The notes: a model not told the origin generated them from the sequence alone. A stretch of DNA of 64,000 nt from Cystobacter fuscus (GCF_002305875.1 NZ_CP022098.1:4030001-4094000); one strand, 5' to 3'. Shown: positions 36,033 through 45,700, counted from the stretch's first letter. Made by a program: numbers and translations.

Positions 36033-36929
36033 ATGACAGAATCTACGACGCTTCAGAAAGAACGGCCCGTGCAGGTCGTGCCACTTTCCGGCAGCCTTGG
36101 TGCGGAGCTGCGCGGTGTCTTCATTCATGGCGAGACACCCGAAGAGGATGCCGCCTTCATTCAACGGATGCTGCTGAAATATCGCGTGGTGTTTTTCAGG
36201 AATCAACACCAGATTACCGATCAATCGCATCAGGATTTCGCCCGGAATTTTGGCGAAATCGTGAGCCATCCGACCGTCGCCGCCCAGGGGGATCCGGCCA
36301 TTCTGGAGCTCCACTCCCACAATGGCGGGCGCGCCAACTCGTGGCACACCGACGTCACGTTCGATCTGCGTCCACCCAAGCTTTCCATTCTTCGCGCGGT
36401 CACGCTGCCCGAGCTGGGGGGTGACACCGTCTGGGCGAACACGGTCGCAGCCTACGAGCACCTGCCCGACAACCTCAAGGCGCTGGCTGAAAAACTTTGG
36501 GCCGTCCATGGCAACGATTTCGACTACGCAGCCAGCCGGGTGGAGCTGCTCCATGACGACACCGCCAAAAGGTACCGTCGGCAGTACGCCGCGCAGGTGA
36601 TCAAGAGCGAGCACCCCGTTGTGCGTGTGCATCCCGACACGGGCGAGAAAAGCCTGCTCCTCGGCCACTACGCGCAGCGCTTCGTCAACTGCAACACCTA
36701 CGACTCCGACCGGCTCTACGAGATCTTCCAGGCCCATGTCACACGGCTGGAAAACACCATTCGATGGCATTGGGCCCCCGGCGATGTGGCCATGTGGGAC
36801 AACCGTTCCACACAGCACTACGCGATCAATGACTACGGCGATCAGACGCGGGTGATGAGACGGGTGACGATCGTGGGCGACGTGCCGGTGTCGGTCGACG
36901 GCTCCCCGAGCCGGCCGCACGTGCAGTGA
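36033..36929 (+). CDS. TauD/TfdA-family Fe(II)/2-oxoglutarate dioxygenase
   Basis: 298 residues, the usual TauD size. Iron ligands are in SWHTDVTF (H-x-D around residues 109-111) and the distal His in RSTQHYAIND (around 270). The closing Arg for 2-oxoglutarate is in TRVMRRVTIVGD. Family members open C-H bonds in taurine, alkyl sulfates, phenoxyacetates or similar compounds; the substrate is not predictable here. The MFS gene overlaps by four bases (GTGA), so the two are probably one function: uptake or export plus oxidation. Confidence 0.92.
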   Translation: MTESTTLQKERPVQVVPLSGSLGAELRGVFIHGETPEEDAAFIQRMLLKYRVVFFRNQHQITDQSHQDFARNFGEIVSHPTVAAQGDPAILELHSHNGGRANSWHTDVTFDLRPPKLSILRAVTLPELGGDTVWANTVAAYEHLPDNLKALAEKLWAVHGNDFDYAASRVELLHDDTAKRYRRQYAAQVIKSEHPVVRVHPDTGEKSLLLGHYAQRFVNCNTYDSDRLYEIFQAHVTRLENTIRWHWAPGDVAMWDNRSTQHYAINDYGDQTRVMRRVTIVGDVPVSVDGSPSRPHVQ

Positions 36930-38167
36930 AGGTCCAGCCGCCAATGATCAACGTGTCCGCTCGAAGTGTCCAGGTCGCACCGCCGACCCCTGCCAGCAGC
37001 AGCTTCCTGTACGGGCTTGTTTGCCTGTCGCTGCTGATGGGCTTGAGCATCGGCTACTCCAGGGTCATCACGACGCTGTATGCGGTAAAGCTGGATGCGA
37101 GCGGCTGGATGCTTGCCGCAGTGGCCGTATCCCAAAGCGTCGGGATGCTGGTGCTGGCAACGTCGGCTGGCCGATGGGTCGACATCTACGGTGTGCGAGT
37201 CGTCTTCGTCCTGGGGTCGGCCTGGGGCATGGCCATCTGCTTGCTGACGCCGCTGGTGCCGACCTTCCCGGCCTTGCTGTTGTTCACCGCGGCGGCGAGC
37301 CTGGCCATGCCGCCGCGCTTCGTGTCAATCAATACGATCTTCATGAGCCGCCTGCATGAGCTCGGCAGGCAACGGGCGGGCTGGTTTCGCGCCGCTCACG
37401 TGATCGGCATGACCTTTCTCGGGGCAGTTCTGGCCACGGCCCTGTTTCCCAGGCAAGGACCGGTGTTTGCCTTCTGGGGCGCCGCGGTCATCTTCGCGTC
37501 GAACATCGTGGTGTTCCTGCTGGGCATCGGCCGCAAGGGCCAACCGGAAGCCAGGCGAGGCCAGGCCGGGGGCCGGACCTCTCTCCCGCAACTGTTCAAG
37601 TCGATGCCAGCGCGGCGTGTCGCGGGCTGGGAGTTTTTGATCCAGTCACTGAATGCCTACTTCGCGTTCTACATCGTGATCATCGTCGTGCGCTACCTGC
37701 ATCTGCCCGAGCGCACCGCCGGCTTTGCCGTCGCCGCGCAGGGCCTGGCATTTGTCTTCACGCTGGTGACGGCCGGATCGCTTGTGGTCCGGCATCCACG
37801 GGCAAGCCGCGGCCTCGGCGGGCTCGTGGTCGTGGGTGCCCTGATCGGACTGGCGACGTCACATGCGGCCACCGAGGTCTGCGCTTTCGCGTCGGTGCTG
37901 GGGTGTGGCCTGGGTCTGCTGCAGATCATCAACCTCACGGCGTTTGCCGCGCTGGGCGAGACGATCGGTTTCAGCCAGGCGGCATCGATCAATGCGTTGG
38001 CTGGCCCGAGTGGCGGCGTGTTCGGCGGGCTGCTTGGCGGCCTGCTCGAGCATTGGGTTGCGCCCCAAGCGTTGTTCCTGGCGTTCCTCCCGCTTTTCAT
38101 GCTGCTGGCGTTGACCCGGCAGGACAAGCCGGCAACCGCTGGCGGAGGGGCCGAGGAGAGCCGCTGA
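36926..38167 (+). CDS. Major facilitator superfamily transporter
   Basis: 413 residues with 12 predicted hydrophobic segments. An MFS loop 2-3 motif is visible as GRWVDIYGVRVV around residue 85. GTG 36926 overlaps the dioxygenase stop, which implies translational coupling. It probably moves the dioxygenase substrate or product. The C-terminal tail is short and charged. The gene ends 77 bases before the right direct repeat and is the last intact gene of the island. Confidence 0.9.
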   Translation: MKVQPPMINVSARSVQVAPPTPASSSFLYGLVCLSLLMGLSIGYSRVITTLYAVKLDASGWMLAAVAVSQSVGMLVLATSAGRWVDIYGVRVVFVLGSAWGMAICLLTPLVPTFPALLLFTAAASLAMPPRFVSINTIFMSRLHELGRQRAGWFRAAHVIGMTFLGAVLATALFPRQGPVFAFWGAAVIFASNIVVFLLGIGRKGQPEARRGQAGGRTSLPQLFKSMPARRVAGWEFLIQSLNAYFAFYIVIIVVRYLHLPERTAGFAVAAQGLAFVFTLVTAGSLVVRHPRASRGLGGLVVVGALIGLATSHAATEVCAFASVLGCGLGLLQIINLTAFAALGETIGFSQAASINALAGPSGGVFGGLLGGLLEHWVAPQALFLAFLPLFMLLALTRQDKPATAGGGAEESR

Positions 38168-38244
38168 CGGGGGCCGCCGAGCAGGCGAGCCTACCGCCCG
38201 AGGCAGCGTCGGCCGCGCGCACGCTCGGGTTGGGAGCCTCTCCC

Positions 38245-38305
38245 CGGGCGCGCGCTACCCCCTGAGTGGTTGACGGGTGGGACGCGAGCGGGGATACACG
38301 CCCTC
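38245..38305. repeat. 61-bp direct repeat, right copy
   Basis: Identical to 20357-20417. Here it provides the leader of holB, whose ATG starts at the next base (38306). The last seven codons of the TIGR02757 gene are present as a dead fragment. Confidence 0.95.
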
Positions 38306-39334
38306 ATGACGTTGGCATCGGTCGTCGGACAGCCACGCGCCATCGACGCGCTCCAGTCGGCGCTTCGGGGTGGCTCGGTTCATCACGCCTACCTCTTCGC
38401 CGGGCCCGAGGGTGTGGGCAAGGAACTCACCGCCGTGGGGCTCGCCCAGGCACTCACCTGTCCCGAGCAGCCCGACGTGGGCTGTGGCACGTGCTCGAGC
38501 TGCACCCGCATCGCCAAGGGCGCCCACCCGGACGTCTCCTGGCTCATGCCCGACGCCGAGCGCGTGGAGCGTGGTTTCGCGGGCCGCTCGGACTTCGCCA
38601 CCACGCCCAGCCGCGACATCCGCGTGGATCAGATCCGCGCCCTGCTCGAGCGCATCTGCCTGCGGGGTCTCGAGTCCAAGCGCAAGGTGGCCATCGTGGT
38701 GGACGCGCACCAGATGAATGCCCAGGCGCAGAACGCCTTCCTCAAGACGCTCGAGGAGCCCCCCGCGGAGACCACGCTCATCCTGCTGGCCTCGGCTCCG
38801 GACAAGATGTTGCCCACCATCCGCAGCCGCTGCTCCAAGGTGTCCTTCGGCCCGCTGCCCGTGGAACTCGTGGCCGAGCGCCTCCAGAAGGAGCGGAAGC
38901 TGGACGCGCCGACGGCCATGCTCGCGGCGGTGATGGCCGGGGGCAGCCTCGGCCGGGCCATGGCGTTGGACTTGAAGGCGCTCGCGGCCCGTAAGGACGT
39001 CATCGCCTCGTTCGAGGCGCTCAAGCCCGGAGAGCCGAGCGCGATGCTTCGCTGGGCCGCCACGTTCGGCGAGTCGCGCGAGGACGCGGAGCAGGCGCTC
39101 TCCATCCTTTCGCTGTGGACGCGCGACGTGGCGATGGCGAAGGTGGGAGGGGAACGCCTGGCCAACCGGGACCTGGACGCGCTCGCGCACGAGGTGGCGG
39201 CGCGCACGCACGAGTCGATGCTCCACCGGCGGCACGCGCTGCTGGACAAGGCGCGGGCGACCATCGTGGAGCGCAACGGCTCGCCCCGGCTGCAGCTGGA
39301 GCGGATGCTCATTGAATTGCTGGAGGGGCGATGA
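38306..39334 (+). CDS. holB: DNA polymerase III subunit delta' (clamp loader)
   Basis: 342 residues. A P-loop-like AGPEGVGKEL is at residues 32-41, a four-Cys zinc module spans CPEQPDVGCGTCSSC (about 51-65), VVDAHQMNAQAQNAFLK followed by TLEEPP forms the Walker B/sensor region, and TIRSRCSK carries the SRC motif. Delta' is part of the complex that loads the beta sliding clamp. The start ATG 38306 lies immediately after the direct repeat. The frame overlaps the delta gene by four bases. Confidence 0.95.
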   Translation: MTLASVVGQPRAIDALQSALRGGSVHHAYLFAGPEGVGKELTAVGLAQALTCPEQPDVGCGTCSSCTRIAKGAHPDVSWLMPDAERVERGFAGRSDFATTPSRDIRVDQIRALLERICLRGLESKRKVAIVVDAHQMNAQAQNAFLKTLEEPPAETTLILLASAPDKMLPTIRSRCSKVSFGPLPVELVAERLQKERKLDAPTAMLAAVMAGGSLGRAMALDLKALAARKDVIASFEALKPGEPSAMLRWAATFGESREDAEQALSILSLWTRDVAMAKVGGERLANRDLDALAHEVAARTHESMLHRRHALLDKARATIVERNGSPRLQLERMLIELLEGR

Positions 39335-40653
39335 GCGCGGCGGACATCGAGGACGTGCTGGACGAGGCCCGGGCGGGCAAGGTGGTGCACCCGCTCTACC
39401 TGCTGTGGGGCGAGGAGTACCTCGTGCGCAAGGGGGCGGACGAGCTGGTGAAGGCGCTGTTGCCGGATGCGTCCGCGGGGCTGAACTTCGCGGTGCTGGA
39501 CGCGGGCTCGCCGCGCGAGGTGGCGCAGGAGCTGGCCACGCTGCCGCTGTTCCCCGGACGCAAGGTGGTGCTGGTGCGCGACCCGGAGTTCCTCGCACCG
39601 AAGAAGGGGCGGGGCAACGCGCTGGGCAAGGCGCGCGAGGCGTGGACGGCGGGCAAGCGCAAGGAGGGCGCGCGGCGGCTGCTCGCGCTGGCGGCCCGGG
39701 CGGGGTGGGGCGTGGCGCAGTTGGATCCGGACGCCCCGGGAGCGCCCACGGCGGAGGAGTGGAAGGAGGAGCTGAACGTCGAACTGGCGGAGGCGGATCT
39801 GCTCTTCCTCAAGGAGGTGGCCACGTTCTGCCGGGAGGAGCGCATCAGCGCCCCCGAGGGTGACGCGAGCGCGCTCCTGACCCTCTTCGAGAAGGGCCTG
39901 CCGCCGGGGCACACGCTGGTGATGGCGGCCTCGGACGTGGACGCGAAGAACCCGCTGGTGAAGCTCGCGGCGGACAAGGGCCGGCTCGTCGAGCGCAAGG
40001 TGGCGGCGCGGCACAAGGACCTGGAGATTGGCCCGCTCGCCGAGGAGTTCCTCTGGCCGTTCAAGAAGAAGCTGAGCAAGGCCGCGGCGGACCTGCTCAA
40101 GGAGCGCATTGGCGGCAACGTGCGGCTGCTGCAATCCGAGCTGGAGAAGCTGGCGACGTACGCGGAGGGCTCCACCATCGAGGCGGCGGACGTGGCGCTG
40201 CTGGTGGCGCACACGCGCGAGGAGGAGTTCTTCGAGCTGTCCGAGGCCCTGCAGAATCGCAACCTGAAGGCGGCGCTGGACTACACGGTGGACGCGATGG
40301 GGCAGGGGGTGCACGGGTTGCAACTGCTGGGCGCGGTGGCCTCCATCGTGCGGGGCATGCTGGAGAACCACGAGCGGTTGGAGAAGTACGCCGGGGGCTC
40401 GGTGCCGCGCTCGTTCAACGACTTCAAGGCGCGGGTGTTCCCCCGGGTGGAGGAGGAGGCGAAGGCGGCCAAGGGCAAGGCGCCGCATCCGTATGCGGCC
40501 TTCCTCGCGATGCAGGGAGCGGCCCGCTACAAGCGGCGCGAGCTGTTGGACGCACTGGTGGCGTGCGCCGAGTCGGACCTGTCGCTCAAGTCCTCGGCGA
40601 GCGGCAAGCTCGTCATCGAGCGGCTGTTGTGGACCGTGTGCGCGAGCGCGTGA
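39331..40653 (+). CDS. holA: DNA polymerase III subunit delta (HolA), long form
   Basis: 440 residues, about 100 more than typical delta. The N-terminal PLYLLWGEEYLVRKGADEL opening and the closing helical domain (VRGMLENHERLEKY, LLDALVACAESDLSLKS) are standard. The extra length is a charged insert around 90-160 (KGRGNALGKAREAWTAGKRK, LDPDAPGAPTAEEW). Delta opens the beta clamp ring. ATGA overlap with holB implies coupled translation, a myxobacterial arrangement of two clamp-loader genes. Confidence 0.93.
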   Translation: MSAADIEDVLDEARAGKVVHPLYLLWGEEYLVRKGADELVKALLPDASAGLNFAVLDAGSPREVAQELATLPLFPGRKVVLVRDPEFLAPKKGRGNALGKAREAWTAGKRKEGARRLLALAARAGWGVAQLDPDAPGAPTAEEWKEELNVELAEADLLFLKEVATFCREERISAPEGDASALLTLFEKGLPPGHTLVMAASDVDAKNPLVKLAADKGRLVERKVAARHKDLEIGPLAEEFLWPFKKKLSKAAADLLKERIGGNVRLLQSELEKLATYAEGSTIEAADVALLVAHTREEEFFELSEALQNRNLKAALDYTVDAMGQGVHGLQLLGAVASIVRGMLENHERLEKYAGGSVPRSFNDFKARVFPRVEEEAKAAKGKAPHPYAAFLAMQGAARYKRRELLDALVACAESDLSLKSSASGKLVIERLLWTVCASA

Positions 40654-40673
40654 GGCACCGCGCGGGGGGGCGT

Positions 40674-40709
40674 CTGAAGCTGCTCCCTCGACGCCCTCTC
40701 GGGCTTCAG
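40674..40709. terminator. Weak stem-loop between convergent holA and NDH-like gene
   Basis: CTGAAGC (40674-40680) pairs with GCTTCAG (40703-40709), which covers the stop of the leftward gene. There is no U tract. It could act for holA. Confidence 0.3.
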
Positions 40710-41914
40710 GCGGCGATCTGGAAGTCCGGATGGGCGACCGCGAAGGCGGTGTTCCGATCCGCCTTGGGCGGGTAGATCCACTGGGTGTTGATCTCGCGCT
40801 TGAGCGCCTTGCCCGCGTCCCGCGTCAGCTTCACCTGGCGGTCCCATCCCTCGGTATAGAGCGCGCCCCAGGGTCCGAGATCGAGGCAGGTGACGTACTT
40901 CGGCTGACTGTACGGGTGGGTTGGCAGACCGACCAGCTCGGCGGCGGCGTTGTGGCCGGCGACACGGCCGAGGATCACCGCATGCTGGCAGGACATCGCC
41001 GCGATGTGGCCTTCATCGTCGGTCGCGACCATCGCCACATCCCCGGTGACGAAGATGCCCGCGGCGCCCTTGGCGCGCAGATACTGGTCGGCATGGACAC
41101 GGCCGAAGCGGTCGTGTTCGCCGTTGATCTGCGCGGCGAGCGGGTTGGCTCTCGCGCCGGCCGTCCAGATCACCGTGTGGGTCTCGATCCGCTCGCCGGT
41201 GGACGTGGTGACACCCTCCGCGTCGATCGCCACGGCTCCGGTGGAGGTGCGCACCTCCACGCCGCACTCGGCCAGGGCCTCCTCGATCACCGGGCGTGGA
41301 ACCGGCCCGAGGTCGGGGCCGATGGCGGGCGCTTGTTCCAGCACCACGACCCGGATCTTCGCGTCCTGGCCGAGGATGCCGCGCAGCCGCTGGGGCATCT
41401 CGGCCACCGTCTCGATGCCGGTGAAGCCACCACCCGCGACCACCACCGTGTTCCGGGCGGCCGTCTCCGGCTTGTGGGCGAGCGCCTTCAGGTGCTTGTC
41501 GAGAGCGTTCGCGCTCGACAGTTGGTCGACGTTGAAGGCGTGCTCCTTGAGTCCGGGCACGTTCGGCATGAACAGACGGCTGCCGGCCGCCAACACGAAG
41601 CGGTCATAGGGCAGCGTCACGCGTTCGCCGTCGGTGCCGAGCACTTCGACTTCATGCCGGTCGGCATGGATCGCCTCGATGGTGCCGGCGAGGTGGCGAA
41701 CGCCGACCGCCTCGAACAGCGGGGCGAGGTCCGGTGCCATGTTCTCGATCACCGGTTCATAGAGGCGCGGGCGGATGTGGAGCTGGGGGGTTGGCGACAC
41801 GACCAGGACTTCCACCTGGTTCTGCTTGCCCGCCAGCGACACGGCGCGTGCGGCGGAAATGGCCGCCCACATGCCAGCGAAACCCGAGCCTGCGATGACG
41901 ATCTTCTGGTTCAT
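40706..41914 (-). CDS. NAD(P)H-dependent FAD oxidoreductase, type II NADH dehydrogenase-like
   Basis: 402 residues. The FAD-binding GSGFAGMWAA is at residues 9-18, the NAD-binding VVAGGGFTGIETVAEM around 158, and the second FAD contact GIFVTGDVA around 300. This is the two-dinucleotide-fold layout of NDH-2 and related pyridine nucleotide-disulfide enzymes, without the redox CxxxxC pair. It would pass electrons from NAD(P)H to a quinone or soluble acceptor. The Rrf2 regulator gene lies 145 bases upstream on the same strand and probably controls it. Confidence 0.87.
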   Translation of the reverse strand: MNQKIVIAGSGFAGMWAAISAARAVSLAGKQNQVEVLVVSPTPQLHIRPRLYEPVIENMAPDLAPLFEAVGVRHLAGTIEAIHADRHEVEVLGTDGERVTLPYDRFVLAAGSRLFMPNVPGLKEHAFNVDQLSSANALDKHLKALAHKPETAARNTVVVAGGGFTGIETVAEMPQRLRGILGQDAKIRVVVLEQAPAIGPDLGPVPRPVIEEALAECGVEVRTSTGAVAIDAEGVTTSTGERIETHTVIWTAGARANPLAAQINGEHDRFGRVHADQYLRAKGAAGIFVTGDVAMVATDDEGHIAAMSCQHAVILGRVAGHNAAAELVGLPTHPYSQPKYVTCLDLGPWGALYTEGWDRQVKLTRDAGKALKREINTQWIYPPKADRNTAFAVAHPDFQIAA

Positions 41915-41955
41915 TGTCTTGCTTTCTTTTGGGAGCCGGACGCAGCTCTCCGGTT

Positions 41956-41977
41956 CCGTCGTGCGGATACACGACGG
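41956..41977. promoter_or_regulatory. Perfect 8-bp inverted repeat upstream of the NDH-like gene
   Basis: CCGTCGTG (41956-41963) and CACGACGG (41970-41977) flank a 6-base spacer. It lies between the Rrf2 stop and the NDH-like start, so it is either a terminator stem of the first or an operator of the second. It differs from the Rrf2 start-site palindrome. Confidence 0.45.
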
Positions 41978-42059
41978 CCGCTTTCTCGGTCGTCCGGCGA
42001 AAACCGAGAAAAAGTTCAGTGATTCGAGTGGCTCACGGCGTTACCGCCGCGCTTGCGCT

Positions 42060-42602
42060 TCAGGGAGGCTCTTCGTGCGTGCGCGATTTCCGCGTGGATG
42101 CACGGGTCTTGAGCCGATCCTCAATCCATTTCTGGACGTCGTTTGAAAACTCAGGCGGCGCTTTGCGGCCGAAAGTCTTCGCGACATCGGCGAGTGATTC
42201 CTTCGCCAAGGTGTCGCGCATTGCCTTCTCCGCGCGCAGCATCACGGCATGGACCGCACAGACGCCCGCCATCGCCCAGGAGGGAGGGTTTCCCTCGAAC
42301 ACGGCGCAACGGCCGCGGATCTGCTGACAGTCGAAGAGCGGCTTGTCCCCTTCGAGCGCATCGATGACTTCCAGGAAGCTGATGTCTTCCGGGGCCTTGG
42401 CGAGCTGATACCCGCCGCGCACTCCCTCGCTCGCGACGACGATCCCCGCCTTTTCGAGCTTGGGGAATATCTTGGCGAGGAAGGTGGGCGATACGCCTTG
42501 GAGCTCGGCCAGGTCACGGCTGCTCAGCGGCGTGTCGCCCGCGCTGACCAGCCAGAGGAGGCAGTGGATGCCGTACTCAACGCTCGTTGTGAGGTGCGCC
42601 AT
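42060..42602 (-). CDS. Rrf2-family transcriptional regulator
   Basis: 180 residues with the Rrf2 winged helix (TTSVEYGIHCLLWLVSAG, SSRDLAELQGVSPTFLAKI, then the wing SEGVRGGYQLAKAP) and the three conserved Cys at about 92, 99 and 115. These may ligate an Fe-S cluster or act as a redox switch. Such regulators sense iron-sulfur status, NO or oxidants. ATG 42602 has no Shine-Dalgarno; a palindrome and promoter lie directly before it. The likely target besides itself is the NDH-like gene downstream. Confidence 0.92.
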   Translation of the reverse strand: MAHLTTSVEYGIHCLLWLVSAGDTPLSSRDLAELQGVSPTFLAKIFPKLEKAGIVVASEGVRGGYQLAKAPEDISFLEVIDALEGDKPLFDCQQIRGRCAVFEGNPPSWAMAGVCAVHAVMLRAEKAMRDTLAKESLADVAKTFGRKAPPEFSNDVQKWIEDRLKTRASTRKSRTHEEPP

Positions 42603-42603
42603 A

Positions 42604-42638
42604 ACACGGACTATATGGGTCCGTGTTTAAGGCGGCAA
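42604..42638 (-). promoter_or_regulatory. Rrf2 promoter with palindromic operator abutting the start codon
   Basis: ACACGGAC (42604-42611) and GTCCGTGT (42619-42626) form a perfect inverted repeat with a 7-base spacer. On the minus strand TTGCCG (42638-42633) and TATAGT (42615-42610) are 17 bases apart, so the -10 element sits inside the palindrome and transcription would start at or one base before the ATG. This predicts a leaderless, self-repressed transcript. Confidence 0.6.
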
Positions 42639-42795
42639 GCAAAAAACGAGGACAAAGTGAGTCCGAGTTGACGCGGTGCGCCGCGAGGAGGCGTTCTTCG
42701 AAGAGGGTAGGCGGGCGAGCTACCCGAGCTATGACGCCTTGGCTTCCAGGAGTTGCCGCCGCCCACGCGAGCAGCGGTGCCTCCTGGTCGCCGGG

Positions 42796-45700
42796 TCAAC
42801 GGCCGGAGTTGGTGATGGGCTCTTCTGGTGAGCAGTCATTTTTCTCGTGGAGATAGGTGTTGCGCTCCTGGCAGGTGAGTTCGCGAGCCCATTGCTTGAA
42901 CACCTCCACGGCGGGAGCGCACTGCTCACAGCCCCAGACACGGGCAATCCCGTCATCACCAATGGTGACCACGTGTCGTCCGTCGGGGCTGAACGCGGCT
43001 GTCAACACTTCGCCCGGGTGTTGGAATGGATCACCAAGACGATTCCCAGTTTCCGTATCCCATACCTGGACGCTCTTGTCCTGGCTGACGGTGATTACCC
43101 GTTGGCCGTCAGGGCTGAACACGGCCATACTCACTGCGTCGTTGTGCTGGAGAGGCTTGCCGACAGGCTCTCCGGTTTTCATATCCCACACCTGGGCAGA
43201 CCTTGCCAGGGTGGTGGTGACCATCCGTCGGCCGTCGGGACTGAACGCGGCCATGGACACCATAATTACGCGATTGATGCGTTGGAGAGGCTTGCTGACA
43301 GGCTCTCCGGTTTTCGTATCCCATACCTGGGCAGGTCCTACCATGGTGGTGGTGACTACCCATCGACCGTCGGGGCTGAAGGCGGCCGTCCTCACCGAGT
43401 CCGTGTGCTGGAGAGGCTTGCCGACAGGCTCCCCGGTTTGTGCATCCCACACCCGGGCAGTGTTGTCTGCGCTGGCGGTAACCACCCAGCGGCTGTCTGG
43501 GCTGAACGTGACATCATTCACCGAGTCCGTGTGCTGGAGGGGCTTGCCGACAGGTTTCCCGGTTTGTGCATCCCACACCCGGGCGGTGTTGTCATTGCTG
43601 GCGGTAGCCACCCATCGGTCGTTAGGGCTGAATGCGACCTTGCTCACTAGGTCCGTGTGCTGGAGGGGCTTGCCGACAGGCTCCCCGGTTCGCGCATCCC
43701 ACACCTGGGCGGTGTTGTCATCGCTGGCGGCGACCACGTGCTGCCTGTCGGGGCTGAACACGGCCTCATACACTCTTTGCGAGTGCTGAAACGGCTTGCC
43801 TATAGGCTGACTGGTTTGCGCATTCCACATCCGGAAGGTTCCATCAATACTAAAGGTAAATACCCACTGGGCGTCGGAACTGAACGTGGCCGTCATCACG
43901 GGGATTGAGTGCTGAAGGGTTTTGCCGACAGGCTCCCCGGTTTGTGCATCCCATACCTGGGCGGTGTTGTCATCGCTGGCGGTAGCCACCCAGCGGTTGT
44001 CTGGACTGAACGCGGCTGTCCTTACCGAGCCTGAGTGCTGGAGGGGCTTGCCGACAGGATTTCCAGTTCGCGCATCCCACACCCGGGCGGTGTTATCATC
44101 GCTGGCGGTGACCACCCAGCGGTTGTCTGAGCTGAACGCGGCCGTATTCACCGAGCCTGAGTGCTGGAGGGGCTTGCCGACAGCCTCTCCGGTTTTCACA
44201 TCCCACATCCGGGCGGTGTTGTCATCGCTGGCGGTGACCACCCAGCGGTTGTCTGAGCTGAACGCGGCCGTATTCACCGAGCCTGAGTGCTGGAGGGGCT
44301 TGCCGACAGCCTCTCCGGTTTTCACATCCCACACCCGGGCGGTATTGTCACTGCTGGCGGTAACCGCCCAGCGATTGTCGAGGCTGAACGCGGCCGTCCT
44401 CACCGAGCCTGAGTGCTGGAGGGGCTTGCCGACAGCCTCTCCGGTTTTCACATCCCACACCCGGGCGGTTGTGTCATTACTGGCAGTGACCACCCAGCGG
44501 TTGTCTGAGCTGAACGCAGCCGTATTCACCGAGCCTGAGTGCTGGAGGGGCTCGCCGACAGGCTCTCCGGTTTTCACATCCCACACCCGGGCCGTGTTGT
44601 CGCTGCTGGCGGTGACCACCCAGCGGTTGTCGAGGCTGAACGCGGCCGTCCTCACCGAGCCTGAGTGCTGGAGGGGCTTGCCGACAGGAACTCCGGTTTT
44701 CACATCCCATACCCGGGCGGTGTTGTCATTGCTGGCGGTAACCACGTGTTGGCTGTCGGGGCTGAGCGCGACGTCCATGAACAAGATTTCCCCGAACCGT
44801 TCTTGATGTGAGAGAGTTCGCCACGCAATGAGCAACCTGCGCAGCCCCCATTCCGACAATGCATCACTTTCTGATGCCAGGTCGACTGGTTCTTCCTCAT
44901 TCTCCAGTATATCATGTGCGTGAAGCATGAGCTTCATGCCAAGCTGGGGATCGTCTCTCATCTGGAGACGCGCATTGGCCATCAACTCTCGCGCCATGGC
45001 CATGTTCTGTGCCTTGTTGGCTGCTTTTTTCTGGAGGAATGCAACTCCTCCAAGGCAAACGGCGAGTGCGAAGCCTATCGCCAGCGCCACGCTCAGACGT
45101 CGCAGGTTCCGCTGTCTCTTCAGCTCGCGCAGCCTCTCTGCTTCACTCCGCTCCCAGCTCGCCTGGATGAAGCGTTCGAGATCAGGTGACAGATCTCCTG
45201 GGTATCTCGTCTGGACCTCGCGAGCGAAGGTGAGGCGCTCCCCTGAGAGCAGGTACGAGGCACCTCCCTCCTTGCCCTTTTGATGGCTCCGCCACTCCTC
45301 CGCCCACTCCTCCAGTCTTTGCAGTGCCCGCCCTCGCTCCTGGTTCTCCTTCACCCAGGTCGAGAGCAGAAGCCAGCTCCTCAACAACTCCTCATGCGCG
45401 AGTTCGATCCAGGCCTCACTGCCGCCTCCCTCGGACTCGGGCCCGCCACCCACGACGAGCAGGCGTTTGCCGACGAACTTCTCGATGACGGCATCCAGTG
45501 CTTTCTGGGTCTCGCCGTCCGTCACCCGAAGCTGCTCGCGCCGCACGCGCCGCCGGGTATCCGGGGACGCATCGTCCCGGAAGTTGATCAAGGCCAACAG
45601 CAGCCGGCGGGCCTGGAGCTGCTCGAACGGGCTCAACTGCGCATACATCTCGCTCGCCGTCCGGGTCAGGGCTCCCGTGACCCCGCCCAGTTCCTTGTAG

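Larger units (their letters stand above)
20418..38305. mobile_element. Island of about 17.9 kb bounded by 61-bp direct repeats
   Basis: The segment between the direct repeats separates the TIGR02757 gene from holB. Removing one repeat and the segment would restore a compact junction with the holB start codon directly after the repeat, which suggests this was the original arrangement. Contents differ from the flanks: secreted proteins, a pore-forming toxin, truncated or frameshifted genes, a second lgt and a tauD-MFS pair with an AT-rich leader. No integrase, transposase or conjugation gene is visible, so the mechanism is unknown. Homologous import or a mobilised element are both possible. Confidence 0.6.

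Noticed and set aside
20418..38244. Integrase, transposase or conjugation gene inside the island
   Set aside because: Looked for tyrosine-recombinase RxxH-Y, DDE transposase and relaxase signatures in all frames and saw none; the island call rests on repeats and content only.
42847..44806. Repetitive plus-strand frames, first suspected as a tandem-repeat surface protein or CRISPR-like array
   Set aside because: The period is 126 bp without spacers and the minus strand encodes WD40 blades.
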